A DNA stretch of 64,000 nucleotides from Bacteriovoracaceae bacterium (GTDB lineage: Bacteria; Bdellovibrionota; Bacteriovoracia; Bacteriovoracales; Bacteriovoracaceae): NCBI GenBank assembly GCA_020630335.1, contig JAHDBN010000001.1, positions 124,001-188,000 of the forward strand. The letters are read 5' to 3'. The notes under the pieces were generated by a model that ran no database searches, was not told where the DNA came from, and saw only the letters and a program-made list of their open reading frames with translations. Both the position numbers and the translations under genes were made by a program. Positions 27,599-35,067 of the stretch are shown here, piece by piece (position 1 is the stretch's first letter; the number at the start of each line of letters is the position of its first letter).

Positions 27599-27627
27599 TT
27601 GACAGCAATGGCAAAAAATTTTATTTG
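27599..27627 (+). promoter_or_regulatory. Promoter of rpoZ
   Basis: A perfect TTGACA (27599-27604), 17 bases, then TATTTG (27622-27627), about 32 bases before the rpoZ ATG. Confidence 0.55.
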
Positions 27628-27659
27628 TTAAGTCTTAAATTCTTTTAAAAAGGTATAGA

Positions 27660-27872
27660 ATGGCTAGAGTAACGATTGAAGACTGTTTAGAAAAAGTTGA
27701 AAATAGATACGAACTTGTACATTTAACAGCAAAAAGAGTTAAGCAACTTAAAGATGGAGATCAGGCGACTCTTCATACTAAAAATAAAGATGTTGTTACT
27801 GCACTTAGAGAGATTGCTGCTGGAAAAGTTAAGCACTCTGAGATCAGTGAATATGACGAAGAAGAATTCTAA
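27660..27872 (+). CDS. rpoZ: RNA polymerase omega subunit
   Basis: This 70-residue protein has the omega signature: [30 protein letters not shown], then [17 protein letters not shown] and an acidic C-terminus. Omega binds the beta' C-terminal region, helps assembly and forms part of a ppGpp site in Proteobacteria. The usual partners gmk and spoT are absent; an ADP-ribosylglycohydrolase-like gene begins three bases after its stop. Confidence 0.95.
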   Translation: MARVTIEDCLEKVENRYELVHLTAKRVKQLKDGDQATLHTKNKDVVTALREIAAGKVKHSEISEYDEEEF

Positions 27873-27875
27873 AAA

Positions 27876-28946
27876 ATGCCTATATATTGGATTAATGGAT
27901 TAATCTGTTTACTTTTTTCACTCCCAATTTACTCGAATATTAAAAAATCAGAAGCTATGCTTCTTGGAAGCCTATATGGCGATGCCCTTGGTGGCCCTTT
28001 AGAGTTTTCTAAAAGAAAGAAAAATTCATTATATTTTCAAGCTTACAAAAAGGGAAAATCTCCATTTGCTGCGTGGACTGACTTTGCTGAACCTGGAAGC
28101 ATCACTGATGATTCTAGGCATAAAATCATTTTTTTTAATACTATAAAAAAATACAAGAAAATTTCTAAATCTAATATTGCAAGAAGTTATATAGATTATT
28201 CTAAAGTAAAAGATAAGTACTTTCCTCTTAGGAAGAAATGGTTAAATGAATACTCCCAAGCAGCCTCTTGGGTTCTAGATCTAAAGACTCGTCATAAAAA
28301 ACCTCCTGAGACACTTTTTAATTCAGTAGCAAATGTTTCAGGCCAAATGTTCTTTATTCCTCTTGCTGCTTTTTATCCGAACCAACCTCTTCAAACTTAT
28401 TTAAAATGCTTTGAATCAAATTGGTTAGATCAATCAGGTGCGAAAGATTTTAATTGTATGATTATCGCTGGCATTTCTTCTTTGCTAAAAGAAAGATCTT
28501 CTATGCATGATTATATCAAAACTATTAAATCTATAGATCCATTTAAGCTAAACAATTCTATTTATACAAAAAGAAAAATTTCTTTTTTTTTAGATCAAAT
28601 ACTTACTTTAGTTTCAAAGAATTATTCCTCTCGTAAGAATAGAAAAGAACTAAAAAGAATTTTAAATATACAGTATGGATGGGAAGATCACGTAGCTTTT
28701 TCGATAGTAACCTTTTATCTCCTAAAATATCCTAAACATCCACAAAGAGCTATAAATGAGATTATTGAGTTTAAATGGGATACTGATACATATCTACAAT
28801 TAGCTTGTGCAATAATTGGAGCAATTCACGGAAAAGATTTTTTTCCAATAAAAGAAAGAAATCTTCTCATTCAAAATCTAAAAAAAGATTACGATCTGTC
28901 TTTTGAAGATTGGCTCTTACTTCTTCCTGGGAAAAGCGATTTTTAA
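27876..28946 (+). CDS. Probable exported ADP-ribosylglycohydrolase family protein
   Basis: This 356-residue protein has DraG/ARH family motifs: LLGSLYGDALGGPLEF (29-44), GSITDDSRH (74-82, the acidic metal motif, usually TDDT) and WDTDTYLQLACAIIGAIHG (301-319, corresponding to DxDTxxxxxGxxxG). These Asp residues coordinate two magnesium ions in enzymes that remove ADP-ribose. About 27 extra N-terminal residues (MPIYWINGLICLLFSLPIYS) precede the usual family start and look like a signal peptide, so the enzyme may act in the periplasm or outside, which is uncommon. It starts three bases after rpoZ and overlaps the convergent lon gene by 30 bases. The second metal motif lacks the usual DAD, so activity is not certain. 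Confidence 0.8.
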   Translation: MPIYWINGLICLLFSLPIYSNIKKSEAMLLGSLYGDALGGPLEFSKRKKNSLYFQAYKKGKSPFAAWTDFAEPGSITDDSRHKIIFFNTIKKYKKISKSNIARSYIDYSKVKDKYFPLRKKWLNEYSQAASWVLDLKTRHKKPPETLFNSVANVSGQMFFIPLAAFYPNQPLQTYLKCFESNWLDQSGAKDFNCMIIAGISSLLKERSSMHDYIKTIKSIDPFKLNNSIYTKRKISFFLDQILTLVSKNYSSRKNRKELKRILNIQYGWEDHVAFSIVTFYLLKYPKHPQRAINEIIEFKWDTDTYLQLACAIIGAIHGKDFFPIKERNLLIQNLKKDYDLSFEDWLLLLPGKSDF

Positions 28947-31436
28947 TACTTCATCAAAATGTTTTACAGGATAAAACTTTAAGCCCTTACGGTGACGTTC
29001 TGGGACTTCTTTTAAATCTTTTTTATTATTAAAAGGAAGTATGATTTCTTTTAGCCCTGCTCTTTTAGCAGCTAATACTTTTTCTTTTATCCCACCAACG
29101 GGCAAAACCTTACCTGTTAAGCTTAACTCTCCAGTCATTCCCAGAGTTGTTCTTATCTTTTTATTATTAGCAAGGCTATATAAAGCTAGAGCCATTGTAA
29201 TACCTGCACTTGGTCCGTCTTTAGGTGTTGCTCCTGCAGGAAGATGTAAATGAACTTCATGACTTGCAAGAAAATCTTCTTCTTCTTCTGAATTTTCTTT
29301 TTTCTTTTTAGAAGTTTTCTTTTTCTTTTCTTTAATTTCATCTTCTTGAAGAATAGATTTCACATAACTATAAGCAAGATTAGCTGATTCATTCATCACA
29401 TCACCTAACTGTCCAGTTAATTTAAAACCTTTACCTAATAATGGTATTGATTCAACTTGGAGTATATCTCCTCCGTAAGCTGTCCATGCTAATCCTGTTA
29501 CAATTCCTGGACTAAGCGTTTTTTCAAGTTTTTCTGATGAAAATCTTTTTGGCCCAAGATACTTCTCAAGAGAAGAAATTTCAGGAGAAAACTTTTTAGA
29601 CTTTTTAGATTTTCTTTTTACTTTTTCTAAAACAGCTATTCTACAAAGCTTTGCTACTATTTGCTCTAAACTTCTAACTCCAGCTTCTCTTGCATAATCA
29701 TGAATGAGTTGTTTTATAACTGTTGTTTTTAATTGAAAGTCTTCTTTTTTCAATCCATGTTTTTTTAATTGCTTTGGTATAACCCACTTATTTGCGATAA
29801 TGACTTTCTCTTCTAATGTGTAACCACTTAACGTTATAAGCTCCATTCTATCCAATAAAGCTTCAGGGATTTCACCTACATAATTAGCAGTTGCAACAAA
29901 TAATACTTTTGATAAATCAAATGGAACATCAAGGTAATTATCAATAAATGTTTTGTTTTGCTCAGGGTCTAAAACTTCAAGAAGAGCTGATGCTGGATCT
30001 CCTTGATAAGATTGTCCTAATTTATCAATCTCATCTAACATCAAGACTGGATTATTTACTTCGACTCTTTTTAAAGCTTGCAATAATTTACCTGGCATAG
30101 CACCAACATAAGTTTTTCTATGCCCTTTAATTTCAGCCTCATCTCTCATGCCACCAAGGCTAAATCTATAAAACTTTCTTCCTAGAGCTTTAGCGATACT
30201 TTTACCCATTGAAGTCTTACCAACACCAGGAGGCCCTGCTAAACAAAGAATTGTCCCATCGTAATCATTTTTTATTTTTCTCACTGCTAAGAACTCTAAA
30301 ATTCTTTGCTTTGCTTTTTCTAAACCATAATGATCTTTACTTAAGATTTTTTCAGCTTCATCTATATCGATATCTTTTTCTGAGCTTTTGTCCCATGGAA
30401 GATCTACTATCCAATTAAGATATGTCCTTGTGACATTATACTCTGGTGAAGTTTCTGGGATGTTTTGAAGCCTTTCTAGCTCTTCTTTGGCAACTTTTAG
30501 AACATCTTCTGGAATATCTCTTGTTTCTAGTTCTTCTTGAATTCTTTTTACTTCTTTAGATTTATCATCATCATCAAGGCCTAACTCTCCTCTAATGATT
30601 TTTAATTGTTCTTTAAGATAATATTCTCTTTGGTATTTATTTACTTTATCATTTACCTCATCAGTGATTTTCTTTTGAATATCAGCAACATCTTTTTCTC
30701 TTCTTAGATAAACTAAAAGTTTTGCAAATCTTTTCTTAACAACAAGTGTTTCAACAAAATCTTGTGCTTCTAAAATATCAAGCGATAAAGAAAATGCAAC
30801 TAAATCTGCTAATGCTCCAGGAGATGGAGAATTAAGCATTGCAAGTTTCATTTCTTCATTAAAATAAGGATTGATTTCACTTAGTTTTTTTACCTGATTA
30901 ATTACTGACCTTGTATAGGCATCTAATTCTTCATCATGATTTAAAATATCATCATAAACTTCTGGTTTTGCTATAATAAGTTTCTCATCAGAAACAAACT
31001 TTTTAGCTCTATATCTTTTTAATCCATGAACTAATAAGTTTACTGATCCATCAGGTAATTTTAATTTTTTTACAACCTTACAAATAACTCCAACTTTATA
31101 TAAATCTTTCGATTTTATAGAATCTAAATCTTCTTCATCAAAGACATCTGCTTCAAATTCAATACTAGGATTAAATTCTTTATTCTCAGAATCATCTTCC
31201 TCTTCAGATCTTTCTTCTTCTTTATACTTAACGAGGTTAAGAGAAATATAACCAACCTTTCCGACGTAATCATCAAGCTCTGAAGTATATTTTTCTTCAG
31301 ACATTACTACTGGTGCAATCATACCAGGATAAATAGGTGTATTCAGAATAGGAATAACAACAACTTCACTTGGGAGTTTTCCTTCTAAATCTTTAGGACT
31401 GTCATAATTAATTTTAATAGTCGTACTATCACTCAT
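28917..31436 (-). CDS. lon: ATP-dependent protease Lon
   Basis: This 839-residue protein has the LonN substrate domain, a helical region, AAA+ motifs (GPPGVGKTSMGKSIA, VLMLDEIDKLG) and the serine-lysine protease domain with PKDGPSAGI (Ser743) and GGIKEKVLAAKRAG (Lys786). Lon degrades misfolded and regulatory proteins in the cytoplasm. It is longer than E. coli Lon (784) because of charged insertions: EEERSEEEDDSENKE in the N-domain, KRKSKKSKKF, and KEKKKKTSKKKKENSEEEED just before the protease domain. It follows the UvrA-like gene by 45 bases. Confidence 0.96.
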   Translation of the reverse strand: MSDSTTIKINYDSPKDLEGKLPSEVVVIPILNTPIYPGMIAPVVMSEEKYTSELDDYVGKVGYISLNLVKYKEEERSEEEDDSENKEFNPSIEFEADVFDEEDLDSIKSKDLYKVGVICKVVKKLKLPDGSVNLLVHGLKRYRAKKFVSDEKLIIAKPEVYDDILNHDEELDAYTRSVINQVKKLSEINPYFNEEMKLAMLNSPSPGALADLVAFSLSLDILEAQDFVETLVVKKRFAKLLVYLRREKDVADIQKKITDEVNDKVNKYQREYYLKEQLKIIRGELGLDDDDKSKEVKRIQEELETRDIPEDVLKVAKEELERLQNIPETSPEYNVTRTYLNWIVDLPWDKSSEKDIDIDEAEKILSKDHYGLEKAKQRILEFLAVRKIKNDYDGTILCLAGPPGVGKTSMGKSIAKALGRKFYRFSLGGMRDEAEIKGHRKTYVGAMPGKLLQALKRVEVNNPVLMLDEIDKLGQSYQGDPASALLEVLDPEQNKTFIDNYLDVPFDLSKVLFVATANYVGEIPEALLDRMELITLSGYTLEEKVIIANKWVIPKQLKKHGLKKEDFQLKTTVIKQLIHDYAREAGVRSLEQIVAKLCRIAVLEKVKRKSKKSKKFSPEISSLEKYLGPKRFSSEKLEKTLSPGIVTGLAWTAYGGDILQVESIPLLGKGFKLTGQLGDVMNESANLAYSYVKSILQEDEIKEKKKKTSKKKKENSEEEEDFLASHEVHLHLPAGATPKDGPSAGITMALALYSLANNKKIRTTLGMTGELSLTGKVLPVGGIKEKVLAAKRAGLKEIILPFNNKKDLKEVPERHRKGLKFYPVKHFDEVLKIAFPRKK

Positions 31437-31481
31437 AAATATTCCTCGTTTATAGCGAATGTTTAATAGTCATAGGATAAT

Positions 31482-34067
31482 TCACCCAAGAAAACTTGTC
31501 TCTATCTTTCCTGAAGGGGAAATTTTTAACTCATAATCAGCATAATTACTAAATACTTCATGATGATCAATTAAGCATACGGAATTGCCTTGATCCACTA
31601 GATTTCGAAGAAATTTAGCTATTGCTGGAAGTTCTGCTTGGGATATACCAAAAGATAGATTTTCAAGAATAATAAACTGATTATTTTGCTTCTTGATTAA
31701 CTTAGAGAGTAAATAAATTCTTTGTTTTTCTCCACCCGAAAGAGAAGAAATTTTTCGATCTAAAGATAAGTAATCTAAATTTAATTTTTTAAAATACTCA
31801 TAAATTTTTTTAAATTTTGGTGTTAGTGGGATTCGATCAAGAATTTTACCCATGGGCGAACTTAACGCTTCATAAATAGTTTGAGATCCATCATTAACTT
31901 CTGCATACTCTGGCTTGATTCCTTTGGCATCACATTCATCACAAACTAGCCGTATATCATCCATATAAGGCATTTCTACTAATTCGTAACCACTACCCTG
32001 GCACTTATTACATTGACCTAATTTAGAGTTCGAAGAAAAGTGGCCAGCTTCAAAACCTGATATTTTAGAAAGCTCCAAATTGGCGTAATACTTTCTAACA
32101 TTCCCAGATAAATCAGTTAAGCTTCCTACGCTTGATCTACTAGTAAAACGATTTAAATTTGCATCGATAGTAATTATTCCATCTGGTAAGTTCTTAGGTG
32201 AACTTTTTATAATACTTTTCTCTAATAGTTTATTACCTAAATATTCAGAGTGTAATTGATAGTTTAAATCGTTTGCAAAAATATTTTTTAAATAAGTAGT
32301 TTTCCCTGATCCTGTTTCACCTTTAACTAAGCAAAAAGAATTATTGGGAATCTTGGAGCTAGAATAGCTTCTGTTAAATACATCAAACTTATTACATACA
32401 AAGAATTCTTTGCTCTTATTTCTTTTAATCACTTCATTTTTTAACTTTTTACTCTTTTTAAACTTACCTTCATAAACAATTTTTCCACCTTGAGGTCCAG
32501 CTCCTGGCCCAAGTAAAAACAAGTGATCAGAAGCCTGTGCTAGTGTTTCAGAATGTTCAACTAAGACAACAGTATTTCCTTGATCTTTTATTTTCTTCAA
32601 TCTTTTAACTAAAAGTTTTTGCTGATTTTTATCAAGACCAACACTGGGCTCATCAAACACAAATAAGCTTCCAGTTCCCTCAAAAGAAAGATACTTAACA
32701 AGTTGTATCCTCTGATACTCTCCTGCTGAGAGAGTTTTAGTTTTTCTTGATATATTTAAATGTCCTAAGCCAATATCTATTGATGATTCAAGAATAAGTT
32801 TTATTTTTTTCAATAAAAGTTCAGAACTTTCATTGTTTGGTTTGATTTTAAGAATTGATTTAAGAAGCTCCTCAATATTCATCTTATAAGTGTTAGTAAT
32901 GCTAATTTTTTTATCTATTCTAAAATTATGATAATTTTTGTTAATTCTAGTCGTTAAACATTCATTGCAAGGTTCTTCTACTTGTATTTTCTTTAAGATC
33001 ACTCTAATGCCAGGCTTATATTTTTTTCTATTTAAATATTTTTCTATTTTGTTAAAACCAGTCCATCCCCCTGATCCTTCATAAAAATTTTTTTCAAACT
33101 CTTTTTGGATTTTTTTTATAGGAATCGAAGTAGAGATTTTTTTCTTTTTTAGAACTTTTTTGAATTCATTTTCCATCGAAGAGAATCTATTCATTCTAAA
33201 AAGAAGTACTCCTTCTTTATCGATACTTAAAGATTCATCAAATAAGCGATCTTTTGATATTACTAAATTGGCTCCAAAGCCCTTGCACTTAGGACAAGCT
33301 CCCTCTGCATTGAATGGAGAAAAATAATTTTCTGATATTTTTTCTTGTCCCTCGTAATCACATTTAGAACAACTTTTAGATTTAAGGTAATGAAACCTTT
33401 TTAGATCTTCATTGTTTACTTTATAAAAAATCTCCACTTCTTCTTTTATGGAAGTATTAAGTTTTTTTATACTCTTCCCTTTAACTCTTAAGATTTCCCA
33501 ATAAGAATCTTGGAGATCAAAGTCTCTAATTTCACCATCTTGATTACATGTCCGAGGAGGCAAAATGCCTTTTCCTAAAATCTTTATAAAAGATTTTCTT
33601 TTTATAAAAAAATGAATTCTATCAGTGTCTTTAATTTTTTCACTCTTTAAAAACTGCTCTGAGAGATCTTGCTTAAATAATTTAATATCATGATCTGGGC
33701 AATACTCTTCAGAGAGATTATAAAATAAGCTTTGAATTAAATGAGTTACTCCAAGGCTATCAGAAACCGTAGTTCGAGATCCCTTAACAGGATTAATTTG
33801 CTGGAGCCCAAAAACAGGAAGCACAGGTGCAACTCTATCTACATCTATACTTGCAGGTTTCTGACTAAAAAATCGTAGATTATTAGGATAACAATTCATT
33901 AGCCTTCTTTTAGATTCTGCTAAAAGAGTGTGATACGCTAAAGAGGTTTTCCCTGAACCCGAAGGACCCATGAAACAGGTAATTTCTCCTATTGGTATCT
34001 TTAGAGATAAATTTTTTAAATTGTTTACCCGGACACCTTCAAGGTGGATATAATTTTTTTTAGCCAT
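31482..34067 (-). CDS. UvrA paralogue with degenerate second ATPase site
   Basis: This 861-residue protein follows the UvrA plan but is shorter than canonical UvrA (about 940). First ATPase: GPSGSGKTSLAYHTLLAES, zinc module CSKCDYEG...CPKCKGFG, signature LSAGEYQRIQL and intact Walker B LFVFDEPSVGLD. Second ATPase: KGETGSGKTTYL, zinc module CNKCQGSG...CDECDAKG, signature LSGGEKQRIYL, but Walker B reads FIILENLSFGIS: the normal Asp-Glu pair is Glu802-Asn803, so hydrolysis at this site is doubtful. It is probably a UvrA2-like paralogue in damage tolerance or drug response rather than the main excision-repair UvrA. It lies 24 bases after rpsI, apparently in the rplM-rpsI transcript. Confidence 0.85.
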   Translation of the reverse strand: MAKKNYIHLEGVRVNNLKNLSLKIPIGEITCFMGPSGSGKTSLAYHTLLAESKRRLMNCYPNNLRFFSQKPASIDVDRVAPVLPVFGLQQINPVKGSRTTVSDSLGVTHLIQSLFYNLSEEYCPDHDIKLFKQDLSEQFLKSEKIKDTDRIHFFIKRKSFIKILGKGILPPRTCNQDGEIRDFDLQDSYWEILRVKGKSIKKLNTSIKEEVEIFYKVNNEDLKRFHYLKSKSCSKCDYEGQEKISENYFSPFNAEGACPKCKGFGANLVISKDRLFDESLSIDKEGVLLFRMNRFSSMENEFKKVLKKKKISTSIPIKKIQKEFEKNFYEGSGGWTGFNKIEKYLNRKKYKPGIRVILKKIQVEEPCNECLTTRINKNYHNFRIDKKISITNTYKMNIEELLKSILKIKPNNESSELLLKKIKLILESSIDIGLGHLNISRKTKTLSAGEYQRIQLVKYLSFEGTGSLFVFDEPSVGLDKNQQKLLVKRLKKIKDQGNTVVLVEHSETLAQASDHLFLLGPGAGPQGGKIVYEGKFKKSKKLKNEVIKRNKSKEFFVCNKFDVFNRSYSSSKIPNNSFCLVKGETGSGKTTYLKNIFANDLNYQLHSEYLGNKLLEKSIIKSSPKNLPDGIITIDANLNRFTSRSSVGSLTDLSGNVRKYYANLELSKISGFEAGHFSSNSKLGQCNKCQGSGYELVEMPYMDDIRLVCDECDAKGIKPEYAEVNDGSQTIYEALSSPMGKILDRIPLTPKFKKIYEYFKKLNLDYLSLDRKISSLSGGEKQRIYLLSKLIKKQNNQFIILENLSFGISQAELPAIAKFLRNLVDQGNSVCLIDHHEVFSNYADYELKISPSGKIETSFLG

Positions 34068-34091
34068 AGGTAAAACGTAAAAAGAAAAGTT

Positions 34092-34496
34092 CTATCTTTT
34101 CGAGAATTGGAAAGATTTCCTTGCTCCAGCAAGACCGTATTTCTTTCTCTCAACTTTTCTAGCGTCTCTAGTAAGAAATCCAGCTTTCTTTAATTCTGGA
34201 CGATGAGCTGCATTTATTTTTTCTAAAGCTCTAGAGATCCCAAGTCTTATAGCTCCCGCCTGACCTGTAGAACCGCCACCTTTAACGTTAATATTAACGT
34301 CATATTGGCCATTAAGCTCTAATAAATTCATTGGTTGATCAACTACGTATCTACTTGTTGCTTTTGGAAAATAATTTTCAAATTCTCTTTTATTGATAGT
34401 TATTTTTCCAGTTCCTTGTTTAACGTAAACTCTAGCTATTGAAGATTTTCTTCTTCCGACTGCTTGTGCAAGGTAAGTGTTTGTAGTTGTATTCAT
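34092..34496 (-). CDS. rpsI: 30S ribosomal protein S9
   Basis: This 134-residue protein has the S9 core ([39 protein letters not shown]) and the basic tail ending [11 protein letters not shown], whose last Arg reaches the P-site tRNA. The length is normal. It follows rplM by 13 bases in the universal rplM-rpsI pair. Confidence 0.98.
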   Translation of the reverse strand: MNTTTNTYLAQAVGRRKSSIARVYVKQGTGKITINKREFENYFPKATSRYVVDQPMNLLELNGQYDVNINVKGGGSTGQAGAIRLGISRALEKINAAHRPELKKAGFLTRDARKVERKKYGLAGARKSFQFSKR

Positions 34497-34509
34497 ATAT
34501 TAATTCCTA

Positions 34510-34974
34510 TTATTTTGTTTCGTATCTATTTGCTGGTTTAAAAGTCTCAGGATTTTGTGCTTCATGAGTATGCTCTGGACCAACAAAGATTTTCAACTTC
34601 TTTAATTGTTTTCTACCAAGAGAATTCTTAGGAAGCATTCCTTTTACAGCATGCTCAAGAATCGTTTCTGGTTTTCTTTTGAATTGCTCTCTAGCAGTTC
34701 TATCTTTAATCCCACCAACGTAACCTGTGTGCCAGTAGTATTTCTTTTTATCTAACTTATTTCCAGTAAATCTAATTTTTTCACAATTAGTAACAACAAC
34801 GAAATTCCCTGAATCAATATTAGGTGTATATTTAGGATTATTTTTCCCTCTTAAAATGTCTGCAATCTGTGTAGCAAGTCTTCCTACTACTTGATTATCT
34901 GCATCTATATGGAACCATTTTGCTGAATCAACTGACTCTTGATTCGTTAAATTTGTTGTCTTCTGGATAAACAT
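34510..34974 (-). CDS. rplM: 50S ribosomal protein L13
   Basis: This 154-residue L13 has the family signatures KWFHIDADNQVVGRLATQIADILRGK, HTGYVGGIKDRTA and HAVKGMLPKNSLGRKQLKKLKIFVGPEH. It is an early-assembly 23S rRNA-binding protein. It begins its own transcription unit, with a good promoter upstream, followed by rpsI. Confidence 0.98.
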   Translation of the reverse strand: MFIQKTTNLTNQESVDSAKWFHIDADNQVVGRLATQIADILRGKNNPKYTPNIDSGNFVVVTNCEKIRFTGNKLDKKKYYWHTGYVGGIKDRTAREQFKRKPETILEHAVKGMLPKNSLGRKQLKKLKIFVGPEHTHEAQNPETFKPANRYETK

Positions 34975-35014
34975 ATTAGCCTCAATAAAATATAAATTAA
35001 GTTTAAGTTATGAA

Positions 35015-35043
35015 TATATAATAGTTATGAGGATTTAAGTCAA
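35015..35043 (-). promoter_or_regulatory. Promoter of rplM-rpsI
   Basis: On the minus strand TTGACT (35043-35038), 17 bases, TATATA (35020-35015), about 40 bases before rplM. Confidence 0.65.
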
Positions 35044-35067
35044 TATTTTGAATAAATTAACGCTGTG

